A DNA stretch of 64,000 nucleotides from contig CALLPE010000041.1 of the NCBI GenBank assembly GCA_938015445.1, forward strand, positions 62,001 to 126,000, read 5' to 3'. Position numbers and translations under genes: made by a program. The notes under the pieces are model-generated. The model saw only the letters and a program-made list of their open reading frames with translations, was not told the DNA's origin and did not search any database. Shown here one piece after another: positions 56,781-64,000 of the stretch (position 1 is its first letter; each line of letters opens with the position of its first letter). Source of the DNA: an uncultured Pirellulales bacterium (GTDB lineage Bacteria; Planctomycetota; Planctomycetia; Pirellulales; Thermoguttaceae).

Positions 56781-57184
56781 CCCCCAGCTCCTCGGTCGAC
56801 TTATCCTACCCCGCCTCGCTCACGCCGTGTTGCGCCAAACCAAATTGCGTGAAGGCTACCGGCCTAACGCAAGTGCCGAGCTGACGTGTCGAGCTGCCTG
56901 ATTTGTCGGGCAACTTACATCAATCCTATGCTGGCACCCCAACGGCCGGCCGTTGGCCGCTGCTGGGCTGGCGAGCACAGTCACCCAGCAAAAGCGAAGC
57001 GCGAGGCCGTACCTACATTTGTAGTCATTTTTTCCTTTTTGTCAACTACGATTGTAGGCAGCAAGGGCTAAATCGTGAAATTCTCACACTCCGGTTTGCT
57101 ACCCCGGCATCGTGAGTACATCCTGCGAGTGGGGTCGGCCCCATATCAAACAGGGTTGGCCTCCGCCAATTAAAAAAACGCCAT

Positions 57185-57376
57185 CCCCTTTGCAAATGCC
57201 GCAATCCCCTATTCAAGTAGCATTAGCCCTTGTACAAGTTGCGTTAGGCGTTGTGCAAGTACCGTTAGTTCCTCTGCAAGCAGTTCAATTCCCCCTTTGC
57301 AAATGTCATCAATCCCGTGTGGTAAACGGCATGACCGCCTTTGGCAAACGGCTGGATACACGCTGCCAAACGCCGA
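57185..57376. repeat. Phased 21-nt degenerate repeat array
   Basis: Units at 57185, 57206, 57227, 57248 and 57269 are exactly 21 nt apart and share a (T/G)(T/G)CAAG core and a TTAG or CAAT end. After one 24-nt unit (57290-57313) the period continues at 57314, 57335 and 57356 with a more diverged (G/C)AAACG core. 21 nt is two helical turns, so the core faces one side of the DNA. Confidence 0.8.
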
Positions 57377-57643
57377 GGCTCGCTCTAGGAAACGGCGCAG
57401 TCCTTTCGTCGAAAACTCGGTGCAAACGAAAATGCGCGCAGCGTGCAAAGCGGTTACAAATTGGCCTAACAACAGCGCAAAAGCCTTCGGCGTGCCCAGG
57501 CTCGATAGTCAGAGGACGCTGCCCAAGCGGGCTTAAAACGGCAGAAAAAACCCCGGTGAAGCTCACAGAAGGCGGAAAAATCGAAAAAATCGCTCAATAC
57601 AGCCCGCAGACGGCTTGCATTTTTCCAGCCAGATACTTAAATC

Positions 57644-57661
57644 ATTGCGTCTGCGCAATGG
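57644..57661. promoter_or_regulatory. Inverted repeat in the HU-like gene leader
   Basis: CATTGCG TCTG CGCAATG, a perfect 7-bp dyad, about 70 nt before the HU-like start. It could be an operator or a small hairpin; nothing more supports it. Confidence 0.35.
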
Positions 57662-57731
57662 ATCGTGCAAAGTTCCAATATTGTCCATTATTGCAGGTAC
57701 AACAGTTTGCCCCAATGGAGGTATGACGATC

Positions 57732-58070
57732 ATGGCCAAAGCAACAGGCAAGAAAGCGCCCAGCAAGACCGAGATCACCAAGAACATCGCCGATGCCACC
57801 GGGCTGACCAAGAAGCAGGTAGCGGCGGTGTTGGAGGCCTTGACCGAGGAAATCCGCCGCAACCTCGGCGCGCGTGGCCCCGGAGTCTTCGCCCTACCAG
57901 GTCTGGTGAAGATCGAAAAACGAAAGGTTCCCCCCCAGCCAGCCCGAAAAGGCGTGCAGGTTCGCAATCCGCGCACCGGCGAGGTGACCATCAAGGACAT
58001 TCCCGCCAAGCCGGCCAGTGTAAAGGTAAAGGTCAGGCCGCTGAAGAACCTCAAGGCCATGGTACAGTAA
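57732..58070 (+). CDS. HU-family DNA-binding protein with C-terminal extension
   Basis: 112 residues from the ATG at 57732, 9 nt after GGAGGT; an ATG at 57723 lies directly on that site and is less likely. MAKATGKKAPSKTEITKNIADATGLTKKQVAAVLEALTEEI is the HU/IHF helical start, and FALPGLVKIEKRKVPPQPARKGVQVRNP is the beta-arm region with its Pro. The PAR(K)GxNPxTGE arm is replaced by KGVQVRNPRTGEVTIKDIPAKPASVKVKVR, and the tail is very basic (KPASVKVKVRPLKN). It bends and compacts DNA in the nucleoid. Confidence 0.93.
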   Translation: MAKATGKKAPSKTEITKNIADATGLTKKQVAAVLEALTEEIRRNLGARGPGVFALPGLVKIEKRKVPPQPARKGVQVRNPRTGEVTIKDIPAKPASVKVKVRPLKNLKAMVQ

Positions 58071-58535
58071 ACTACGGTTTCTTCGCGCTTCGCTTGCTCG
58101 GGGTTTGCCCGGTAAGCTGCTGACCGCGCAGCAGTCGCTGCGGCGAAGCTGTACTCGGAGCTTGAGTCCGGTCGCAATCGTAGTTATTCGCGCGCCATTG
58201 TTAGCGCGCCGGCTCTACGCCAGCGTTGATACGGCTCTCAGCCACCATTGCCACCTTTTCTCTCCGCCATCGGTGGAGCTATTGGGCGGTATTGATTGTG
58301 CTTTCTGCCGAGGTTTACACGGTGCGCCGTTTCTACGGCGTGCCATTCAGCGCAGAAGCCCGGCCGGCGGACTGCGCTTTCAGACCGCCTGCATAGAAAA
58401 CCTGCTCGTCTCCGGAAGCGTCTCCATGGCCGGAGCAGTCAGTCAGAGGCGCTACGACCGTTGTCGGGAAACCGCGCCGCAACCGACCGCCTAAAAACCG
58501 CCCAAAAATAGCCGGATGCAACGCCACCGGTTTGC
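58071..58535. other. Spacer after the HU-like gene with no gene seen
   Basis: 465 nt between two converging genes; short ORFs of no known family. No strong hairpin with a T-run found. Confidence 0.5.
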
Positions 58536-59387
58536 TTATTTGCCGGCCCGCAACGGCAGCGGTTTCAGTCCCGTCACGTTGGTCGGAAGAGCCAGAAAGC
58601 GGTCTGCCGAAGCGATCATTAGCGTGCGAAAATCAGGTCCACCGAAGCAGCAGTTGGCGGCAAATACATCGATTGTTCCCAGCGGCTGGCCGTAACGATC
58701 GAAGACCTTGATACCTGCCTTGCCGCAGCAGACGTAGAGGTTGTCGTGCTCGTCCAGGGTGAGTCCGTCTGGATTTGCGCCTAGCCGGTCGATCCACAGC
58801 CGCTCGTTGGCCAACTGTCCGGGGCCGAGCACGTCGTAGCGGTAGATTCGCTGTCCGCGGGCATCGGCCACATACAGTGTTCTGTCATCGGCCGAAAGCA
58901 ACACGCCGTTGGGTTTGAAGCAAACCGTGGAAACACGGCTCACACGTCCCTCGGCCGAACAGTAATACACATCTTGCTTCATTACCGTCGGCTGACCCCG
59001 GTGCTGGTAGTTGGGGTCCGAAAAATAGAAACCGTCGTGGAAATCGATCGCCAGATCGTTAGGCTCGTTGAAGTGTTGGCCGTCGATCTGGTCGCATAGC
59101 ACGCGTTTGCTCTTGGTGTGCACATCGATGGCCACGACCCGGTAGGCGGCGCCCTCGCACACATACAGTTCGCCGCGTGTGTTGAGCATCATCCCGTTGG
59201 CGTCGGTGCTGTCGTTGACGAACAGCACCGGCGGCTTGCCCGGCGCGTAGTAATAAATCGTATCGTGCCGGCCGTCCGAAAAATACACATTGCCGTGTTC
59301 GTCGGCCGCCGGCCCTTCGGTGAATCCGTAGCCGCTGCCCACCACAATGGGCGCACTACCGGGAGGAACAATATCGGTGATGTTCAT
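58536..59387 (-). CDS. SMP-30/gluconolactonase-like beta-propeller protein
   Basis: 283 residues from the ATG at 59387; a TTG at 59432 is open too, and neither has a good ribosome site. YGFTEGPAADEHGNVYFSD, NEPNDLAIDFHDGFYFSDP, FKPNGVLLSADDRTLYVADA and GANPDGLTLDEHDNLYVCC are the SMP-30 signature: Glu and Asn/Asp metal ligands of a six-bladed propeller. Such enzymes hydrolyse sugar lactones. No signal peptide. It diverges from the propeller protein that follows. Confidence 0.9.
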   Translation of the reverse strand: MNITDIVPPGSAPIVVGSGYGFTEGPAADEHGNVYFSDGRHDTIYYYAPGKPPVLFVNDSTDANGMMLNTRGELYVCEGAAYRVVAIDVHTKSKRVLCDQIDGQHFNEPNDLAIDFHDGFYFSDPNYQHRGQPTVMKQDVYYCSAEGRVSRVSTVCFKPNGVLLSADDRTLYVADARGQRIYRYDVLGPGQLANERLWIDRLGANPDGLTLDEHDNLYVCCGKAGIKVFDRYGQPLGTIDVFAANCCFGGPDFRTLMIASADRFLALPTNVTGLKPLPLRAGK

Positions 59388-59553
59388 TTTCGTGCTGTTT
59401 GCGACTAAACAGGTGCCGTTAGCGGCGTGCAATCGTTCTATCGTACGAGCATCCCTACGACTTGACCACTGGCCCCAATCCGCCGGATACTGGTGCTGGC
59501 AAGTAATGGTAATCCGTTTTTCTCCGCTGCCAACCTCCTACAAGGTGGTGCCG

Positions 59554-60579
59554 ATGGTCAACGCGCAAAAAGGCAGGTTCGGGTTTGCTGTAGGCGTTTT
59601 GTGTGCGGCCGCCTTTTGCCTTGCAGCGGCGGGCGACCAGCGGGCGATTTCCGCCCAGGACGACGGCATCCTCGTTCCGCACATCGAGGAGCCGTGGTGG
59701 ACCGTGGCAGGCAATCCCGACCTGGGCAAGTGGACCTCGGAGCGACAGCAGCCGGTCGATTTCGCCATCTGGCCAGCCGCTGACGGCACCTGGCAGCTTT
59801 GGTCGTGCATTCGCCACACCAACTGCGGCGGGAACACGCGGCTGTTTTACCGTTGGGAAGGGCGAAAGCTCACCGACCCCGACTGGAAGCCGATGGGCAT
59901 AGCCATGACCGCCGACCAGCGCTACGGCGAAGCGCCCGGCGGCCTGCAAGCGCCGTTCGTTCTCCGCTTGGACGAAAGCTACTGGATGTTCTACGGCAAC
60001 TGGCACGGTATCTGTCTGGCCCGTAGTCGCGACGGTAAACAGTTCGATCGCGTGTTGGATCACAAGGGAAGTTCGCAGCTTTTCACCGAGGACAGCGCGG
60101 AAATGCGGGCCAACACCCGCGATCCGATGGTCCTGCCTATAGGCGACAAACTTTACTGTTACTACACAGCTTATCCGAACCAACAAGGGGCGGTTTATTG
60201 CCGGGTGGGAACGCGCCTTGCCAAGGGCGACAGGTTGGCCGACTGGGGACCGTCGAAGATCGTGGCTTTCGGTGGTCAGGCTGGCAGTGGGCCGTATTCG
60301 GCCGAATGTCCTTTCGTAGCGGCACGCTTTGGGTGGTACTACCTGTTTCGCACCCAACGGTATGGACGCAATGCGCAGAGCCTGGTTTATCGCTCCCGCT
60401 CGCCGCTAGATTTTGGCGTCAACGACGACCGCTATCTTGTCGCCAGTCTGGCCGTCGCCGCGCCGGAAATCATCCACCACGACGGCCAGGACTACATCGC
60501 CGCCCTGCTGCCGTCGCTTAAAGGTATCCAGATAGCACGGCTCAAGTGGGGCCCACGACAAAGCACCCCAAAGCAATAG
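59554..60579 (+). CDS. Exported five-bladed beta-propeller protein (GH43/GH32-like fold)
   Basis: 341 residues from the ATG at 59554, with AAGGTGG at about 6 nt. Signal peptide about 7-27 (GFAVGVLCAAAFCLAAAG). The fold signature is blade-like: KWTSERQQPVDFAIWPAADG, GLQAPFVLRLDESYWMFYGN, NTRDPMVLPIGDKLYCYYTA, GPYSAECPFVAARFGWYYLF. Asp in TRDPMVLP and Glu in AECPFV stand where GH43-type catalytic acids stand, so activity on arabinose or xylose polymers is possible but unproven. Confidence 0.85.
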   Translation: MVNAQKGRFGFAVGVLCAAAFCLAAAGDQRAISAQDDGILVPHIEEPWWTVAGNPDLGKWTSERQQPVDFAIWPAADGTWQLWSCIRHTNCGGNTRLFYRWEGRKLTDPDWKPMGIAMTADQRYGEAPGGLQAPFVLRLDESYWMFYGNWHGICLARSRDGKQFDRVLDHKGSSQLFTEDSAEMRANTRDPMVLPIGDKLYCYYTAYPNQQGAVYCRVGTRLAKGDRLADWGPSKIVAFGGQAGSGPYSAECPFVAARFGWYYLFRTQRYGRNAQSLVYRSRSPLDFGVNDDRYLVASLAVAAPEIIHHDGQDYIAALLPSLKGIQIARLKWGPRQSTPKQ

Positions 60580-60657
60580 CGGGGCGGACCATTCGGTTGC
60601 CAATCGCGGGCGCCGACGACGATGTGTTCTACAGACCTGCGTGCCAAGCCGCCTCTA

Positions 60658-61731
60658 TTACCCACTGAGCCATTCATCGAGGTGGGCATCGACGAATTGG
60701 TCGTCGGTCAGTTCGGGATATTGGCGACAAACGCGGTCGATTTCGGCGCCTTGCCCCGGACTGAGCGTCTCGTGCGGGTCGAGGCACCATGTTCCTTCAA
60801 GCAGCCCCCGGCGGCGCAGCACTTCGTGAATGCCCGGTATGCACCCGGCGAATTGGTTGGCCGCATCGAAAATGGCGGCGTTGGCGTCGGTCAAGGCCAC
60901 AGCAGTATGCAGCAAGTCGACGGGGATATCGCCGCCGGCCTGCGTTACAGCGTGGCATCGCTCCAGCAGCTCCACGGCTTTTTTGGTCCACACGGCCCAT
61001 TGCCCCAGCAGACCGCCGACAATCCGCAGCTCGGCTGCCGAGCCGTCGGGCCGCGGGAAGCGATAAGGCGTCAAAAGGTCCAGCACGATGTTGTCGTCGT
61101 TGCCGGTGTAAAGCGCCACGTCGGTACGGCCGGCGTCTGCCATTGCACGGATTACGTCCAGCGTTTGATACCGATTGAACGGAGCGATCTTGACGGCCAC
61201 CAGGGCATCCAACTCTGCCAGCCGCCGCCAAAAGTTGTATGAAAGAAGCCGTCCGCCCACCGCAGGTTGCAAGTAAAAACCCACCAGCGGTATGATTTCG
61301 CCCACCGCGCGGCAATGGGCGATCAAAGCCTCGTCGTCGGCGTCGCGCATAGCCGATAGGCTCAACAGCCCGGCGTGAAATCGCAAACCGCGGGCTGTTT
61401 CCGCTTCGCGTGTGGCCTGGTCGGTGCGCCCGCAGATGCCCGCTATCCGCACCAGCGGCTGCTGCCGGCTGGCGTCGAGGCGGTCGAACTCCTCGGCGGC
61501 CAGCGCCAGTACCGGTTCAAACAGGCCGATCTTCGGATCGCGAATGGCGAACTGCGTGGTGTGGACGCCGACAGCTATTCCGCCCGCACCCGCCGCCGAA
61601 TAGTATCGCCACAATGCCCGCTGTCGGCGTTCGTCGAGCTGTGCTGTCCGCGTGGTTGCCAGCGGGCTGGCCGGAATGACCACGCCACGCTGCAAAATTG
61701 TCCGCAACTGTTGTTCCAATACCGGTTTCAT
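60658..61731 (-). CDS. Dihydrodipicolinate synthase/aldolase family protein
   Basis: 357 residues. The ATG at 61731 follows AGGAG at 8 nt. A TIM barrel of the DapA/N-acetylneuraminate lyase type: GVVIPASPLATTR at the start, AAGAGGIAVGVHTTQF, LVGFYLQPAVGG, and the Schiff-base lysine in LVAVKIAPFNRYQ. The family cleaves or makes 2-keto sugar acids or dihydrodipicolinate; the longer N- and C-termini and the missing Tyr pair of DapA point away from lysine biosynthesis and towards sugar-acid breakdown. Lies downstream of an epimerase-like gene on the same strand. Confidence 0.88.
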   Translation of the reverse strand: MKPVLEQQLRTILQRGVVIPASPLATTRTAQLDERRQRALWRYYSAAGAGGIAVGVHTTQFAIRDPKIGLFEPVLALAAEEFDRLDASRQQPLVRIAGICGRTDQATREAETARGLRFHAGLLSLSAMRDADDEALIAHCRAVGEIIPLVGFYLQPAVGGRLLSYNFWRRLAELDALVAVKIAPFNRYQTLDVIRAMADAGRTDVALYTGNDDNIVLDLLTPYRFPRPDGSAAELRIVGGLLGQWAVWTKKAVELLERCHAVTQAGGDIPVDLLHTAVALTDANAAIFDAANQFAGCIPGIHEVLRRRGLLEGTWCLDPHETLSPGQGAEIDRVCRQYPELTDDQFVDAHLDEWLSG

Positions 61732-62061
61732 CGCGCGGCTCCTATATTGTCTCGCCGGCTTTGCAACAGGTTCGACTTGTTCATGCGCTCACGACCGGCC
61801 AACGGTTGTCGGCATGACCATCCGAAAAGTTCGCCGGCTTGCAGCAGCACCGCAATTGTATGACGGCACGACAAGACCAGCTACGATGTTTTACCACAGC
61901 GGCAGTGTGCAGCGGATAGGCATTGAAGCTCGGCCAGCCATTGCACATCGCATAGTGAACGCACATCGCATAGCGAACGCACACCGGATAACGAACGCAC
62001 ATCGGATAGCCACCGCGCGCCGGATTGCGCCTGCGCGTGGAGAAGCCGACCGGCGGTTAGG
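61732..62061. other. Spacer with an 18-nt repeat array
   Basis: 330 nt between two co-directional genes, containing the array at 61945-62034. No promoter picked and no gene seen. Confidence 0.6.
61945..62034. repeat. Five 18-nt tandem units
   Basis: Units at 61945, 61963, 61981, 61999 and 62017 share AC(A)(T/C)CG(C/G)ATA with (A/G)CGC ends; the first two differ at one base and later ones drift, so the array decays towards the epimerase gene. Minus-strand reading gives a six-residue repeat (LCDVRS), but no start or stop fits a gene. Confidence 0.9.
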
Positions 62062-63105
62062 TCAAAACTTTCCGTCACGGGTTTCGAAATGCGTCGGTTT
62101 GCCCAGTATCGGGCCGCCGCGAAGCTGCCAATCGGCAATCCAGCGTAACAACTGCTCCTCAGCGACTTGAGGCTTTCCGAACAGCGCGAACGCTCGTTGG
62201 GCATTGCTCAGCAACGCATCGCCGGCCTCGCTGCCGCGGAAGATCGGCGCGCGGCCCAACAAGCGGCCCAGTTCCTCGGCCACGGTGCGGACCGAAAGTA
62301 TTCTAGGGCCGGCAATGTTGATCACAAACGGTGGGCTGGAAACGTGGTCGAAGCAGCGCAGCGTCATGGCGTTGTTGTCGCCCTGCCAAATGGCATTGAA
62401 GTACCCCATGGCCAAATCGATCGGCTCACCGGTCAGTATCTTCTGTGCCAGATCGACCATGATGCCGTAGCGCATTTCGTGAGCGTAATTCAAGCGCACC
62501 AATGCCACCGGCGTGCCGTTGCGCTGGCTGAAGTAACTGAAAATACGTTCCCGGCCTAAACAACTCATGGCGTAGTCGCCGATCGGCCCCGGCAGATCAT
62601 CTTCCCGCGAGCCTCCGCTGGCGGGTGGCGTTAAGGGGTAAACATTGCCGGTCGAGTACGCCACAATGCGACTGTGGGGATACCGTTGGCACACCATCCC
62701 CGGCAGATAACAGTTCATCGCCCAAGTCAACGCTTCCTGTCCGGTAGAGCCGAACTTCATCGCCGCCAGATACAGCACGTTGGGGGCTTCCGGCAAAGCA
62801 GCCAGTTGGGCCGAATCAAGCAGTTCGCAGCGGATCGGTTCAATGCCATGTGACGCAAGCCACTGGGGCAACTGCGGATTGGTGAACCGGGCCACTCCGA
62901 ATATCTTGCGCTGCTTGCCTGCCCGATCGCTGGCCCGGCGAGCCATTCGGGCCAAACTCGGCCCGATCTTTCCACCCACACCCAGCACGATGATGTCGCC
63001 TTCGAGCCGTGCCATAGTGTCGACGACCCCATCGGTGGGACGGCTAAGCAGTTCTTCCAACTGCTCGACGTCGGCGATGCTCGTGATTTGTTCCAGTGCA
63101 GTCAT
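62062..63105 (-). CDS. NAD-dependent epimerase/dehydratase-family protein
   Basis: 347 residues from the ATG at 63105, with GCGAGG at 6-7 nt; the 26-codon extension upstream has no ribosome site. Rossmann fold: the nucleotide loop VLGVGGKIGPSLARMA (GxGGxxG), VLYLAAMKFG and VAYSTGNVYP. The YxxxK-type site appears as CLGRERIFSYFSQ with Tyr in DYAMSCLGRE, a changed spacing. It acts on a sugar or sugar nucleotide. With the DapA-like aldolase 330 nt downstream it may form a sugar-acid pathway. Confidence 0.88.
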   Translation of the reverse strand: MTALEQITSIADVEQLEELLSRPTDGVVDTMARLEGDIIVLGVGGKIGPSLARMARRASDRAGKQRKIFGVARFTNPQLPQWLASHGIEPIRCELLDSAQLAALPEAPNVLYLAAMKFGSTGQEALTWAMNCYLPGMVCQRYPHSRIVAYSTGNVYPLTPPASGGSREDDLPGPIGDYAMSCLGRERIFSYFSQRNGTPVALVRLNYAHEMRYGIMVDLAQKILTGEPIDLAMGYFNAIWQGDNNAMTLRCFDHVSSPPFVINIAGPRILSVRTVAEELGRLLGRAPIFRGSEAGDALLSNAQRAFALFGKPQVAEEQLLRWIADWQLRGGPILGKPTHFETRDGKF

Positions 63106-63654
63106 TTGTTGCCTCGCAATACTAGCGCGATCTCCCGCTTTCGCAGTCGTAATAAGGTTGAAAGCCCACCGTCCCCGCCGCACGAAAGTCCCTTAAAACC
63201 GAGAGGTCCCAGCCTTGGGGCAGTCTTTCAAATTTGGTGCGCCTTTTTAAAGCTGACCCATCCGGGCTTGCTTCTGGCCAAAAGGCCCGAAATCTGGTTG
63301 ATTCATGGCGGTGCAGCAGAAATCCGACTAATACCCACCGAAACAGCACAAATCTTGGCCGCCGCCCGGCGAAACAGCAGAAATCTGGCTTCTCCCGCCC
63401 GGCATAGCAGAAATCTAGCTGAGCTGTAAAGTTTCTCGCGTAGCCGTCCTTCTTATACGCGGGAATCGGGGCACGGGCAAGAACCTTGTAGATTCCATTA
63501 GATGCAAACCGTGGGGCGCGCAAGGAACTGCGGAGGCACGAACCAGCAACCAGAGGCAGCGAGGCTGGCTGGGTGAAAACAACGGGTTCAAGCAGCCGAA
63601 CGCCGCCACCGCGCGGCTTTATGGGAGGCTCAGCGGTTACAGTACCCGGTTGCG
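63106..63654. other. Spacer with a 30-nt repeat array
   Basis: 549 nt between the epimerase start and the lpxA end, carrying five units at 63284-63420. ORFs crossing it have no ribosome site or family match. No RNA gene seen. Confidence 0.6.
63284..63420. repeat. Five degenerate 30-nt units
   Basis: Units begin at about 63284, 63314, 63344, 63375 and 63405, each with (C/T)AGCAGAAATC or a variant and a GCCCGGC-like end. The units abut without separate spacers. Confidence 0.85.
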
Positions 63655-64000
63655 CTACAACGCCGCGCGCATGGCCGCGTTCAAATCGGCCTGCAACTGG
63701 TAGTCCTCGGCTTGCGGCAGTTTTATCGTAGGTGCCGAAGCGTCGCGGCGCTGGCAGACGATTCCCCGCGCGGTCGTTGACAAGAAGCGGTAGAACTCCG
63801 CGGCCGGTCCGTAGTTGAACTCCGTGCGCAGGTGTTCGAGGATTTCTGCCCAGGGCAAACCGCTGCGATAAATCACTCGGTAGGCAGCTTTGAGATGGGC
63901 GATTGTCTTAGCGTCGAAGCCCGCCCGGCGCAAACCGATTGTGTTCAGGCCCACCACGTAGCTGCTCAGCCCATCGACGGTCACAAACGGGGGCACGTCT
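63655..64000 (-). CDS. lpxA: UDP-N-acetylglucosamine O-acyltransferase LpxA, C-terminal part
   Basis: The window holds the last about 115 codons of a minus-strand gene that is open to the right edge; the start lies outside. The read starts DVPPFVTVDG, which ends the left-handed beta-helix, and continues with NTIGLRRAGFDAKTIAHLK, AAYRVIYRSGLPW and EFYRFLSTTARGIV, the C-terminal helices of LpxA (close in type to the E. coli enzyme). LpxA transfers a hydroxy-fatty acid to UDP-GlcNAc, the first lipid A step, so this organism has a lipid A-type outer membrane. Confidence 0.92.
   Translation of the reverse strand, partial: DVPPFVTVDGLSSYVVGLNTIGLRRAGFDAKTIAHLKAAYRVIYRSGLPWAEILEHLRTEFNYGPAAEFYRFLSTTARGIVCQRRDASAPTIKLPQAEDYQLQADLNAAMRAAL

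Larger units (their letters stand above)
56781..57731. other. Long divergent spacer with a 21-nt phased array upstream of the HU-like gene
   Basis: Separates the cluster start (minus) from the HU-like gene (plus), so both promoters lie here. 57185-57376 is a run of 21-nt units. A 7-bp inverted repeat, CATTGCG-TCTG-CGCAATG, is at 57644-57661. ORFs of 87-204 codons cross the array but have no ribosome site. Confidence 0.65.

Noticed and set aside
57209..57472. Minus-strand ORF across the 21-nt array with leucine heptads
   Set aside because: Same reason; it is stopped inside the array and has no start context.
57112..57726. Plus-strand ORF across the 21-nt array
   Set aside because: The heptad-like peptide repeat is a result of 21 nt being 7 codons; no ribosome site, and the rest looks random.
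61881..62204. Minus-strand ORF reading through the 18-nt array
   Set aside because: It overlaps the end of the epimerase gene in another frame and its repeats follow the DNA array.
63284..63420. Possible CRISPR array
   Set aside because: The units abut with no unique spacers and no cas gene is present in the window.

Overview
The window is high-GC, gene-dense DNA that is very likely from a planctomycete of the Pirellulales type. The pointers are a huge secreted TPR/beta-propeller protein next to a MoxR/DUF58/VWA cluster, an NPCBM-domain protein, many secreted proteins of unknown function, a RibBA fusion, a 698-residue PilM, and the end of an lpxA gene (a lipid A-making envelope). No taxonomic marker such as rRNA is present, so this rests on gene content.

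Layout. 1-6075 (minus): three envelope genes led by a PilM-like protein fused to a PilN-like membrane/coiled-coil part, then two single-membrane-span proteins; the last runs off the left edge. 6076-13880 (mixed): transketolase, a membrane-anchored unknown, IMP dehydrogenase and a secreted unknown. 14132-20204: a secreted GH2 glycosidase, a secreted esterase, RibBA and a ThuA-like protein. A tRNA-Ala(CGC) lies at 20388-20460. 21319-24566 (plus): three exported proteins. 24516-25800: a BrnT-like/XRE toxin-antitoxin-type pair flanked by two copies of a segment that carries the 3' ends of both neighbouring genes. 25699-28216 (minus): aminotransferase, HIT hydrolase, RpiB. 28835-30769 (plus): a short SecA-like ATPase. 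30833-56780: about 26 kb entirely on the minus strand, the envelope cluster described below. 57732-63105: HU-like protein, SMP-30 lactonase-like protein, a secreted five-bladed-propeller protein, a DapA-like aldolase and an NAD-dependent epimerase-like protein. 63655-64000: the C-terminus of LpxA.

The most interesting system is the minus-strand cluster 56780 -> 31320: TPR/PQQ-propeller protein, secreted alpha/alpha toroid, MoxR AAA+ ATPase, DUF58, two membrane VWA proteins, a DUF4175-like membrane protein, a protein with a roughly 110-residue Gly/Glu/Lys repeat, a polyglycine-containing protein, an NPCBM protein and three trypsin-like/PDZ proteins. Several junctions are ATGA overlaps. Of the three trypsin-like proteins the first keeps its His-Asp-Ser triad, and the next two have lost all three residues; the last also carries an esterase-like domain whose nucleophile serine is replaced by glutamate. 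This looks like an envelope chaperone/metal-adhesion machine with one active protease and two pseudo-enzymes, possibly acting on a surface or glycan-associated substrate.

A second theme is the spacers. At more than ten places, short (13-30 nt) directly adjacent or near-adjacent duplications occur, including a five-unit 18-nt array, a five-unit 30-nt array and a 21-nt phased array upstream of the HU-like gene. They look like local replication-slippage products and may be a genome-wide habit of this lineage.
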